A DNA stretch of 64,000 bases. Source: Anaerococcus jeddahensis. GTDB lineage: Bacteria; Bacillota; Clostridia; Tissierellales; Peptoniphilaceae. A program made the translations under genes and the position numbers. The notes beneath the pieces were generated by a model. The model worked only from the letters and a program-made list of their open reading frames with translations, made no database searches and was not told the origin of the DNA. Positions 7,239-14,894 of the stretch are shown in pieces (within the stretch, counting starts at the first letter, position 1; each line of letters starts with the position of its first letter). The stretch is taken from NCBI RefSeq assembly GCF_001182725.1, contig NZ_CWHU01000005.1, positions 248,001-312,000 of the forward strand. The letters are read 5' to 3'.

Positions 7239-7853
7239 ATGTATACAAAAATTATAGCTATAGCAGGCGGATCTGCTAGTGGAAAATCATCAATAGTTGA
7301 ATATATTAAAAATTATTTTTCAAAAGATTTGTATGTTATCGGCCACGATAATTATTACAAGGCTCATGATGATTTACCTTTTGAAGATAGGGAAAAATTA
7401 AATTATGATAGGCCGGATTCTTTTGATAATGAAATGTTTTTAAAAGATCTTTTGGATTTAAAAGCTGGTAAGGATATTGATATGCCAACTTATGATTATA
7501 ACATTCACACCAGAAGCAAAGAAACCATCCATGTATCTCCAAAAAAAATAATTTTAATTGAGGGGATTTTGGTTTTGTATGATAAAAGAATCAGGGATAT
7601 TTTGGATACTTGTGTATTTATTGACGCAGACAGTGACGTTAGACTTCAAAGAAGAATTTTAAGGGATACCAAGGAAAGATCAAGAAGTTTGGAATCTGTT
7701 TTGACCCAATATATTAAACAAGTTAAGCCCATGCATGAGAAATATGTTGAACCAACCAAAAAATACGCCGACATAATAATTCCAAGAGGTGCAAAAAACA
7801 CAAGAGGAATTGAAATTTTAATTAAGCATATTGAAGATTTGATTGAGGAATGA
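7239..7853 (+). CDS. udk: Uridine kinase
   Basis: Phosphorylates uridine and cytidine to the monophosphates in pyrimidine salvage. Walker A GGSASGKSS is at residues 9-17; NYYKAHDDLPFEDREKLNYD and YDYNIHTR are the family's nucleoside-binding segments; a lid-type arginine cluster RRILRDTKERSR follows near 130. Length 204 aa is normal. It begins 1 nt after the dehydrogenase stop and ends 1 nt before glgB, so it is clearly co-transcribed. Confidence 0.92.
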   Translation: MYTKIIAIAGGSASGKSSIVEYIKNYFSKDLYVIGHDNYYKAHDDLPFEDREKLNYDRPDSFDNEMFLKDLLDLKAGKDIDMPTYDYNIHTRSKETIHVSPKKIILIEGILVLYDKRIRDILDTCVFIDADSDVRLQRRILRDTKERSRSLESVLTQYIKQVKPMHEKYVEPTKKYADIIIPRGAKNTRGIEILIKHIEDLIEE

Positions 7854-7854
7854 G

Positions 7855-9660
7855 ATGGATGTGAAATTGTTTGATGTTGATTATGGAAAAATCGAATCCT
7901 ATTTAAATGGAAATTCTAAAGAAGGCCATAAAATTTTTGGAGCAATAAAAAAAGATGACGGTTATCTTTTTAGGATTTTCGCGCCAAGAGCCGATATGGT
8001 TTATATCAAGGGAGATTTTTCAAATTGGCAAGAGATTCCCATGTTTAAAAATGAAAAATATGGATATTTTTATAAATTTATTAAGGCAAAAATTGGAGAT
8101 TATTATAAATATGTGATTGAATCAAATGGGATGAAATTTGAAAAGTTTGATCCTTATGGAAATTATTTTGATGAATCTCCAGAATTTGCTACAAAAATTA
8201 TCGATACTTCCTATAATTTTTCTGATGAAAAATGGATGGAAAAAAGAGAAAAAAATTTGGATAAGCCTGTAAATATTTATGAAATTCATCCTGGAAGTTG
8301 GTTAAGGTATAATTCTATGCCAAATTTTTTGGATATAGTTGATAAATTAATTTCTTATGTAAAGGATATGGGCTACACCCACATTGAACTTATGCCAATT
8401 ACAGAACACCCATATTATCCTTCTTGGGGCTATCAAGTTTCTGGATTTTTTGCTTCATCTTCAAGGTACGGTTCTATAAATGATTTGCAAAAATTTGTAG
8501 ATCTTTGCCACCAAAATGATATTGGAGTAATTTTAGATTTTGTAATAGTTCATTTTGCGAAAGATTATTATGCCCTAAAATATTTTGATGGTCACAGCCT
8601 TTATGAATCTGATTATGAAGATTTGCAATATTCAGAATGGGGCAGTTTAAATTTTGATTATTCCAAAGGTCATGTAAGAAGTTTTATGAAATCGGCTATC
8701 AATTTTTGGATAGAAAAATGCCATTTTGATGGAGTAAGAATTGATGCTGTTTCTAATATGATTTTTTATGATGGAAATAAAGATAGGGGAGAAAATCCAA
8801 ATAATATTAATTTTTTGAAGGATTTAAATTATAATCTTTCAAAAGATTATCCAAATTTTATGAAAATTGCTGAGGATTCTTCTGCTTATGAATTTGTAAC
8901 TTGTAAAAATTCTAATGATAGCCTAGGTTTTGACTACAAGTGGGACCTTGGTTGGATGAATGATACTTGCAAATATTTTGAAATAGATTCAATAAATAGG
9001 CACATGTATCAAGAAAAAATTAATTTTTCTATGTTTTATTTTTATAGGGAAAATTTTCTCTTACCATTAAGCCATGATGAGGTAGTTCATTTAAAAAAAC
9101 CTATGATTAACAAAATGAATGGTTTTTATGAAGATAGGTTTAAACAGTTGAAATTATTAAATACTTATCAAATGACCCATCCTGGCAAAAAATTAAATTT
9201 TATGGGAAATGAGTTTGCTACTTTTGATGAGTGGGATGAGAATAAATCTTTAAATTGGGATATTTTAAAATATCCAATCCACTCAGCTTTTAAAAATTTT
9301 ATTAGGGATTTAAATTATCTTTACAAGGAAAACCCAAGCTTTTACAAAAATGATTTTGAAGAAAAAGGATTTTTGTGGAAGGTAGTTGATGATAATAAAA
9401 ATTCTGTTTTTGCCTATGAAAGACTTGCAGAAGATCAAAGATTTTTGATAGTATTAAATATGACAAATACTTACAAAAAATCTTATCCTATTTTTTATGA
9501 TGAAGAATTGATTTTTGTTGAAAAAATAAATAATTTGGGTGAAAAATATGGTGGAGATAAATATAAAAGAGAAAATATAAAAATTAGTAAGGGGGAAAAT
9601 CTTAAGCTGGAGCTTTGGGAATATGAGGCTGTGGTTTTTGAAATATTAAAAAATGAGTAG
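7855..9660 (+). CDS. glgB: 1,4-alpha-glucan branching enzyme
   Basis: Introduces alpha-1,6 branches in glycogen. An N-terminal CBM48-like domain (about 20-130; FSNWQEIPMFKNEKYGYF) precedes a GH13 barrel. The catalytic regions are recognisable: DFVIVHF, FDGVRIDAV (nucleophile Asp), KIAEDSS (acid/base Glu) and LSHDEVVH. The 601 residues are shorter than many GlgB proteins because the extra N1 module is absent. I use the ATG at 7855 with GAGGAA upstream, 1 nt after the udk stop. No glgA, glgC, glgD or glgP is in the window, so this branching enzyme is separated from the rest of the glycogen pathway. Confidence 0.9.
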   Translation: MDVKLFDVDYGKIESYLNGNSKEGHKIFGAIKKDDGYLFRIFAPRADMVYIKGDFSNWQEIPMFKNEKYGYFYKFIKAKIGDYYKYVIESNGMKFEKFDPYGNYFDESPEFATKIIDTSYNFSDEKWMEKREKNLDKPVNIYEIHPGSWLRYNSMPNFLDIVDKLISYVKDMGYTHIELMPITEHPYYPSWGYQVSGFFASSSRYGSINDLQKFVDLCHQNDIGVILDFVIVHFAKDYYALKYFDGHSLYESDYEDLQYSEWGSLNFDYSKGHVRSFMKSAINFWIEKCHFDGVRIDAVSNMIFYDGNKDRGENPNNINFLKDLNYNLSKDYPNFMKIAEDSSAYEFVTCKNSNDSLGFDYKWDLGWMNDTCKYFEIDSINRHMYQEKINFSMFYFYRENFLLPLSHDEVVHLKKPMINKMNGFYEDRFKQLKLLNTYQMTHPGKKLNFMGNEFATFDEWDENKSLNWDILKYPIHSAFKNFIRDLNYLYKENPSFYKNDFEEKGFLWKVVDDNKNSVFAYERLAEDQRFLIVLNMTNTYKKSYPIFYDEELIFVEKINNLGEKYGGDKYKRENIKISKGENLKLELWEYEAVVFEILKNE

Positions 9661-10123
9661 AAATAAAGAAGCTATCAATCTTTCTTGGTTGGTGGAAAAA
9701 TGGACTATTTGGGATAATTCATATTTGAAAAATATTTGGCTAAATCTCGATACTTTAGATTTGGTTAGGATTAATGATGAAATTAATGACAATGAAGATA
9801 TTGAAGAATCCTATATTGATATTGAAAATAATATGGACGAATTTGTTTGTATGCCTGGTCGTGAGGCTGTGAATGAAAAACTTGCTAGGGAAGTTTTTAT
9901 GGATTATTTGGATAGCGTTGATAAGGATAGGCTATTTGAAAATTATAATGAATATTCTGCTGATGAAGAATTTTTGGATTTGATTTATGAGCTAGGTCTT
10001 GAAGATAAACTTCAAGATTTTAGGGATAAAGTTGCAGGATCTATCCTTTTAAACTGGGCTAATGAAGAAGATATAAAAGTAAACAAAGACATGGAAGTAA
10101 TAGATTTATATGGTAGGAATTAG
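9653..10123 (+). CDS. Uncharacterised protein, possibly UPF0158-like
   Basis: A 156-residue acidic protein (pI low, many Asp/Glu) overlapping glgB by 8 nt. The C-terminal segment FLDLIYELGLEDKLQDFRDKV followed by a helix ending NWANEEDI has the spacing seen in UPF0158 proteins (LGLE..W..FRDEA...WCEENGI), which is the only similarity I can suggest. The N-terminal half (LSWLVEKWTIWDNSYLKNIWLN) is hydrophobic-aromatic but not membrane-spanning. No catalytic motif is visible. Its fixed place between glgB and apbE says it is co-expressed with them, not what it does. Confidence 0.6.
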   Translation: MSRNKEAINLSWLVEKWTIWDNSYLKNIWLNLDTLDLVRINDEINDNEDIEESYIDIENNMDEFVCMPGREAVNEKLAREVFMDYLDSVDKDRLFENYNEYSADEEFLDLIYELGLEDKLQDFRDKVAGSILLNWANEEDIKVNKDMEVIDLYGRN

Positions 10124-10125
10124 TT

Positions 10126-11274
10126 TTGAAAAATAAAAAAATAAAATTTAGTTGTTTAGTGCTAGGCTTGTGTTTAGCGCTTTCATCTTGTAATAAAAAA
10201 GTTGAAAAAGTGAAATCTGAAGCAAAAAGCAATATAAAAAATGAAATAAGCCAAGAAAATATTAAAAGTTCAAATATTTCAAATGAAGAAGGACTAAAAA
10301 AATATGATGTAACAATTTATGATTATTTTGACACAGTTACAATTTTCACAGCTTATTGTAAAAATGAAGAAGAATTTAATAAGTACAAAGACTTAGTTGA
10401 TAAGAGAATGGCTGAATACCATAAACTTTTTAATAATTATGATAAATTCGAAAATGTAAATAATTTTACAACTATAAATGAAAATGCTGGAAAAGAAAAG
10501 GTTAAGGTTGATCAAAAAATAATCGACATAATTAAAGAAGGTAAAAAATGGTACGATGAAACTGATGGCGATATTGACATTGCCTACGGTAGGGTTTTAA
10601 AAATTTGGCTAGATTTAAGAGAAGCTTACGAAAAGGACAAAGATAAAATTAAACTTCCAAGCGATAAAGAATTAGAAGAAGCCGCAAAGCATAAAAATAT
10701 TGATGCAATTGAAATTGATGAAAAAAATAAAACTGCCTACATCAAGGACAAGGAAGTTCAAATTGATATTGGTGGAATTGGAAAAGGCTATGCAACAGAG
10801 CTTATAAAAAGAGAATTAATGGAAAAGGGATTAAAAACAGGAATTTTATCAGTCGGTGGAGATGTTGCAATAATTGGAGAAAATCCAACAAGAAAATCTG
10901 GGCTTTTCAAAATAGCAATAAAAGATCCTTCTCTTTCAGAAGAACATCCTTACGCTGCAATAGTTTCTGTAAAAAATACTTCAGTTGTAACTAGTGGGGA
11001 CTATGAAAGATACTTTGAATTAAATGGTAAAAGATATCATCATATTATAGATCCTGCAACAAATTATCCATCTACAAAATTTAAATCAGTTTCTGTAATT
11101 ACTGATGATATTGCTAACGCAGACGCTCTTTCAACAGCACTTTTTATAAAAGATTTAGAAGAGGGAAAAAAATTAGCTAAAAAATTTAATGCAGAAGCCT
11201 ACTGGATTGATCAAGACGGAAATACATTTAAAACTGACAATTGGGACAAATATGAAATAGATAATGAAAATTAA
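10126..11274 (+). CDS. apbE: FAD:protein FMN transferase (ApbE), lipoprotein
   Basis: Extracytoplasmic flavin transferase that covalently attaches FMN to Thr/Ser of exported or membrane redox proteins (for example Rnf or Nqr subunits). A lipoprotein signal ends in LALSSC (Cys about 22). ApbE motifs follow: DGDIDIAYGRVLKIW, DIGGIGKGYATELIKREL, LSVGGDVAIIG, VVTSGDYERYFELNGKRYHHIIDP and DALSTALFI. Length 382 aa is typical. The start is a TTG at 10126, 2 nt after the previous stop, with AGGA 8 nt upstream; no ATG is available before the signal peptide. Target flavoproteins are not in this window. Confidence 0.9.
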   Translation: MKNKKIKFSCLVLGLCLALSSCNKKVEKVKSEAKSNIKNEISQENIKSSNISNEEGLKKYDVTIYDYFDTVTIFTAYCKNEEEFNKYKDLVDKRMAEYHKLFNNYDKFENVNNFTTINENAGKEKVKVDQKIIDIIKEGKKWYDETDGDIDIAYGRVLKIWLDLREAYEKDKDKIKLPSDKELEEAAKHKNIDAIEIDEKNKTAYIKDKEVQIDIGGIGKGYATELIKRELMEKGLKTGILSVGGDVAIIGENPTRKSGLFKIAIKDPSLSEEHPYAAIVSVKNTSVVTSGDYERYFELNGKRYHHIIDPATNYPSTKFKSVSVITDDIANADALSTALFIKDLEEGKKLAKKFNAEAYWIDQDGNTFKTDNWDKYEIDNEN

Positions 11275-11291
11275 GATGCGAATTTGCATAT

Positions 11292-11488
11292 ATGATTGTA
11301 TACAACTCCCCAAGCACGAATATCTAACTCCAAAAATTGTTGATTTCTAAATTTCAAAATTCTAAAATCGCAAACTCGCTAAGGCTCAAGCAGTGCGATT
11401 TTTGACGAATTTTTAAATTTGAAATCAAATCAATTTTTTCCGTATGAAATTCTTAGCATGGGAATTTGTATACTTTGTTAAAATAATA
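11292..11488 (+). mobile_element. Family B terminator-inserted MITE-like element, copy B1
   Basis: A 197-bp element aligned along its length with copies B2 and B3 (shared blocks CAAGCACGAATATCT, ATTGTTGATTTCTAAATTT, AAAATCGCAAACTCGCTAA, TTGAAATCAAATCAATTTTT and a GTATACTTT right end). Its left end is diverged (ATGATTGTATACAA where B2 has CAGAGCATAGACAA). Flanks are 18-bp copies of the apbE terminator hairpin: AGATGCGAATTTGCATAT at 11274-11291 and AGATGCAAAATCGCATCT at 11489-11506, with several mismatches. The interior folds on itself into one long imperfect hairpin. The decayed ends and flanks suggest an older insertion. Confidence 0.7.
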
Positions 11489-11515
11489 AGATGCAAAATC
11501 GCATCTTTTTTTTAT
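11489..11515 (+). terminator. Terminator of apbE, right-hand hairpin copy
   Basis: AGATGC / GCATCT around AAAATC, followed by a run of eight T. The left copy overlapping the apbE stop codon has lost pairing on one side and has no U-tract. Confidence 0.8.
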
Positions 11516-11574
11516 TTAGATATTCAAAATTTTTTTCAACTAGTATATAATATTATCTATATTAGGAGGTAAGA

Positions 11575-13053
11575 ATGGTAGAAAATGCTTTTAATAATGA
11601 TAAATATATAAAAATCCAATCGGAAAGAATTGAAGAGAGGATTAAAGAATTTGATAAATTGTACCTAGAATTTGGTGGAAAATTATTTGATGATGCTCAC
11701 GCATCAAGAGTTTTGCCAGGATTTTTGCCTGATTCTAAATTGCAAATGCTTAAAAAATTAAAAGATATTACAGAAATTGTAATTGTAATTAATGCAAATG
11801 ATATTGAATCAAATAAAATAAGATCAGATCTTGATATAGGTTATGATAGTGAGGTTTTAAGGTTAAAAACATCTTTTGAAGATTTGGGATTTTTTGTAAA
11901 TTCAATTGTAATAACCCAATTTGATAACCAACCATCAGCAATAAAATATGGAAAATATCTTGATAGTTTAAATATAAAAAATTATAGAACTTATGATATT
12001 GAAGGTTATCCAAATAATATTCCTCACATTATAAGTAAAGATGGATTTGGAAAAAATGATTATATAGAAACTACAAGAGATTTGGTAGTTGTAACAGGTC
12101 CAGGACCTGGAAGTGGAAAGCTTGCTACTTGTCTTTCACAAATGTATCTTGAAAATGAAAGAGGAGTAAACGCAGGTTATGCAAAATTTGAAACTTTTCC
12201 AGTTTGGAACCTTCCTTTAAAACATCCGGTAAATATTGCCTATGAAGCTGCAACAGCAGATTTAAATGATGTAAATATGATTGATCCTTATCATCTTGAA
12301 GCTTATGGAGAAACAACTGTAAATTATAATAGGGACGTTGAAGCTTTTCCAATTTTAAAACAAATGTTTGAAAAAATTTCTGGATCTTGCCCTTACAAAT
12401 CACCAACAGATATGGGAGTAAATATGGTTGGTTTTTGTATAGATGACGAAGAAAAAACTATAGAAGCTAGTAAAAATGAAATAATAAGAAGATATTATAA
12501 CGCTCTTGTTGACTATAAACTTGCAAAATCAGATTATAAGCCAGTAGAAAAAATTGAAATTTTGATGAGTGGTTTAAATCTTGAAAAAAGCGACAGGAAA
12601 GTTGCAGAAAAAGCAAGAGAAAAACAAAAAGAAAAAAATGCAGAAATTTTTGCAATTGAACTTGGCAAAGGAAAAATTGTTACAGGAAAAAAATCAAAAT
12701 TGATGTCATCACCTGCAGCATGTATTTTAAATGCCTTGAAAGAAATTTCTGGAATAAATGATGAAATACCATTAATATCCCCACACATCCTAGAGCCTGT
12801 AATAAAACTAAAAGAAGATATATTAAAAGAAAGAGACGAATCACTTTCTGTAAATGATGTATTGATTGCTCTTTCAATATCAGCAACAACAAATCCAGTT
12901 AGTCATTTGGCTCTTGAAAATTTAAATAAATTAAAGGGACTTGACGCTCATTCAACAATAATTTTGGACGAAAGCGACAAAAAAACTCTATTAAAAATGC
13001 ATTTTAATTTCACCCAAGATCCTGTTTTATCACAAGGACATTTAAATATTTAA
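11575..13053 (+). CDS. DUF1846 domain-containing protein
   Basis: A 492-residue cytoplasmic protein recognised as the DUF1846 (UPF0371) family, which is found in many fermentative Firmicutes. Characteristic stretches are IQSERIEERIKEFDKLYLEFGGKLFDD at the N-terminus (shown here in part), ARVLPGF-like ASRVLPGF near residue 42, and VTGPGPGSGKLATCLSQMY near 175, a P-loop-like phosphate-binding segment. The C-terminal part carries SPAACILNALKEI. A strong AGGAGG site precedes the ATG and TATAAT lies at 11546-11551. Structures of family members suggest a nucleotide-binding enzyme, but no reaction is established. Confidence 0.85.
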   Translation: MVENAFNNDKYIKIQSERIEERIKEFDKLYLEFGGKLFDDAHASRVLPGFLPDSKLQMLKKLKDITEIVIVINANDIESNKIRSDLDIGYDSEVLRLKTSFEDLGFFVNSIVITQFDNQPSAIKYGKYLDSLNIKNYRTYDIEGYPNNIPHIISKDGFGKNDYIETTRDLVVVTGPGPGSGKLATCLSQMYLENERGVNAGYAKFETFPVWNLPLKHPVNIAYEAATADLNDVNMIDPYHLEAYGETTVNYNRDVEAFPILKQMFEKISGSCPYKSPTDMGVNMVGFCIDDEEKTIEASKNEIIRRYYNALVDYKLAKSDYKPVEKIEILMSGLNLEKSDRKVAEKAREKQKEKNAEIFAIELGKGKIVTGKKSKLMSSPAACILNALKEISGINDEIPLISPHILEPVIKLKEDILKERDESLSVNDVLIALSISATTNPVSHLALENLNKLKGLDAHSTIILDESDKKTLLKMHFNFTQDPVLSQGHLNI

Positions 13054-13074
13054 AAAATCCCCAAAATTGGGATT

Positions 13075-13270
13075 CAGAGCATAGACAAACCCTCAAGCAC
13101 GAATATCTGACTTCAAAAATTGTTGATTTCTAAATTTTAAAATTCTAAAATCGCAAACTCGCTAACGCTCAAACAATGCGATTTTTGTCGAATTTTTAAA
13201 TTTGAAATCAAATCAATTTTTTCCGTATGATATTCTTAGCATGAGGATTTGTATACTTTATCGACAGTCT
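13075..13270 (+). mobile_element. Family B terminator-inserted MITE-like element, copy B2
   Basis: A 196-bp element with the best preserved family B ends: left CAGAGCATAGACAAAC, right TTTATCGACAGTCTG, which are imperfect inverted repeats and match the ends of family A. Flanks are 19-bp copies of the local terminator hairpin, AATCCCCAAAATTGGGATT (13056-13074) and AATCCCCAAAAAGGGGATT (13271-13289), differing only in the loop. The arms CCTCAAGCACGAATATC (about 13090) and GATATTCTTAGCATGAGG (about 13229) pair, so almost the whole element can fold into one hairpin. No coding capacity. Confidence 0.75.
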
Positions 13271-13297
13271 GAATCCCCAAAAAGGGGATTTTTTATT
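13271..13297 (+). terminator. Terminator of the DUF1846 gene, right-hand hairpin copy
   Basis: AATCCCC / GGGGATT with loop AAAAA, followed by TTTTATTT. The left copy at 13056-13074 is followed by CAGAGC and should not terminate plus-strand transcription. Confidence 0.8.
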
Positions 13298-13354
13298 TGC
13301 AAATTTATTTTTTAAAAATTCAAATAAATTTATAATTTTATTTACTATATTTGC

Positions 13355-13381
13355 TTGACAATAATTAATCAATGTTATAAG
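13355..13381 (+). promoter_or_regulatory. Promoter of crotonase gene
   Basis: TTGACA (13355-13360), 15-bp spacer, extended -10 TGTTATAAG (13373-13381). The TG extension compensates for the short spacer. No other promoter is visible before the gene. Confidence 0.55.
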
Positions 13382-13391
13382 ATGAATTTAT

Positions 13392-13405
13392 AGAAAGCGT
13401 TTTTA
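13392..13405 (+). promoter_or_regulatory. cre-like site downstream of the crotonase promoter
   Basis: AGAAAGCGTTTTTA differs at two positions from a CcpA-type catabolite element (TGAAAGCGTTTTCA). It lies about 11 nt after the -10, where CcpA binding would act as a roadblock. Low-complexity AT sequence makes chance possible. Confidence 0.35.
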
Positions 13406-13427
13406 AAAAAATCTTAAAGGAGAAAAT

Positions 13428-14204
13428 ATGAATAACGTAAAAGTAGATGTAAAAAATGAAATTGCTTATGTAACAATTGATAGACCAAAAGCTTTGAATG
13501 CTTTAAATTCAGAAACTTTAAAAGAATTAAATGAAACTTTTTCAGATATAAGAGATAGAAAAGATGTAAAAGTTTTAATTCTTACAGGTGGCGGAGAAAA
13601 ATCTTTTGTAGCTGGTGCTGATATTTCTGAAATGGTAAATGCTACAGCTCAAGAAGGAAGAGCAATGAGTATGCTTGCTTATGAAACTTTCAATATGCTT
13701 GAAGAAATGCCACAAGTTACAATTGCAGCTGTAAATGGCTTTGCTCTTGGTGGCGGTTGCGAAATTTCTATGGCTTGTGATATTAGAGTTGCTTCTAAAA
13801 ATGCTATATTTGGTCAACCTGAAGTTGGTCTTGGAATTATTCCAGGATTTGGTGGAACTCAAAGACTTCCAAGACTTGTTGGAAAAGGAATTGCAAAAGA
13901 ATTAATTTTTACAACAGATTCTATAAAAGCTGACGAAGCTTACAGAATTGGTCTTGTAAATCACGTTGTTGAAAAAGAAGAATTAATTGATTTTTGTACA
14001 AAAATGGCAGAAAAAATTATTTCAAAAGCATCTTATGCAATAACTCTTGCAAAACAAATTATAAATCTTGGACTTGAATCTGACCTTCACACAGGAATCC
14101 AATTAGAAGCAAATACTTTCGCATCAACTTTTGAAACTCACGATAAAAAAGAAGGAATGACAGCCTTTTTAGAAAAAAGAAAAGCAGATTTATCTGATTT
14201 TTAA
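13428..14204 (+). CDS. crt: Enoyl-CoA hydratase/crotonase
   Basis: Cytoplasmic crotonase-fold enzyme, most similar in look to short-chain 3-hydroxybutyryl-CoA dehydratase of clostridial butyrate fermentation. The CoA/oxyanion region is FVAGADISEM (65-74 area) and AAVNGFALGGGCEISMACD, and the second catalytic Glu sits in FGQPEVGLGIIPGFGGTQRL. Length 258 aa is normal. AAAGGAG is placed well before the ATG. It is monocistronic: no thl, hbd, bcd or etfAB is adjacent, so a role in butyrate formation rather than fatty-acid or amino-acid degradation is not settled by context. Confidence 0.85.
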   Translation: MNNVKVDVKNEIAYVTIDRPKALNALNSETLKELNETFSDIRDRKDVKVLILTGGGEKSFVAGADISEMVNATAQEGRAMSMLAYETFNMLEEMPQVTIAAVNGFALGGGCEISMACDIRVASKNAIFGQPEVGLGIIPGFGGTQRLPRLVGKGIAKELIFTTDSIKADEAYRIGLVNHVVEKEELIDFCTKMAEKIISKASYAITLAKQIINLGLESDLHTGIQLEANTFASTFETHDKKEGMTAFLEKRKADLSDF

Positions 14205-14216
14205 TTGAAATTTATT

Positions 14217-14241
14217 AGCCCAGTTTAACTGGGCTTTTTTT
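14217..14241 (+). terminator. Terminator of crt
   Basis: AGCCCAGT / ACTGGGCT around TTA, followed by TTTTTT; a strong intrinsic terminator. Confidence 0.85.
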
Positions 14242-14254
14242 AAAAGGAAAAATT

Positions 14255-14845
14255 ATGAAAAACAAATTTATATATTTACTTTTTTTGGCCCTGATTTTAT
14301 CTGGGTGTTCAAAAAAATCTACAAGAATTATTGAAAATGATTCGAATACTAATGATGAAATTATTTCAAGTGATTTTAGTGAAAAAAATTCACCTGATAA
14401 GACTTCTATAAAAAGTAATAATCTTGAAAAAAATTCAGCTAAAAAAACTGAAAAAAAGGATAATGAAGATCAAAAAGAAAATTTAAATCTTTTGACCGAT
14501 ACTGGATCTTACTCAGCAACTTTAATTGATAAATCTCAAGCAGATCCTAGATTTGGATATATTGATAATGTAAAATTTGAAAATGGATACTTAGTTTTCA
14601 CTGGTGTTTTAAATTATAATGAAAACTTACATGAAGGAAGTGGAGATACAGTTTTTGATCAAGGAGAATACAAGTTTAAACTTGATGAAAATGTAAAATT
14701 ATTTGCAAGAAGTGGCCTTGCAGAACCTGAGTATATGAATCAAAAAGAATTTATGGATTATGTAAATGAATGTATGGGAAGTGGTTTGGCATTTATTATA
14801 AATGTTGAAGATTCTCTTGCAAAAGAAATTATCATTTCAAGTTAA
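14255..14845 (+). CDS. Putative lipoprotein of unknown function
   Basis: A 196-residue lipoprotein: signal peptide with lipobox LILSGC (Cys about 18), then a Ser/Asn/Lys-rich low-complexity linker to about residue 85, then a compact C-terminal domain (about 88-196, containing SGDTVFDQGEYKFKLDENVK) of no family I recognise. It is surface-exposed on the membrane by inference. AAAAGGA precedes the ATG. It stands alone between two terminators; the crt terminator upstream leaves only a short space, so any promoter must overlap that region. Confidence 0.6.
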   Translation: MKNKFIYLLFLALILSGCSKKSTRIIENDSNTNDEIISSDFSEKNSPDKTSIKSNNLEKNSAKKTEKKDNEDQKENLNLLTDTGSYSATLIDKSQADPRFGYIDNVKFENGYLVFTGVLNYNENLHEGSGDTVFDQGEYKFKLDENVKLFARSGLAEPEYMNQKEFMDYVNECMGSGLAFIINVEDSLAKEIIISS

Positions 14846-14894
14846 AAAAACTCTTGCAAAAAATTTAATGGTTAAAATTTTTTGCAAGAGTTTT
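14846..14894. terminator. Bidirectional terminator between lipoprotein and metallophosphoesterase genes
   Basis: Long inverted repeat with arms AAAAAACTCTTGCAAAAAAT and its near complement ending GCAAGAGTTTTTT. It serves two convergent genes, with T-runs on either strand. Confidence 0.8.
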
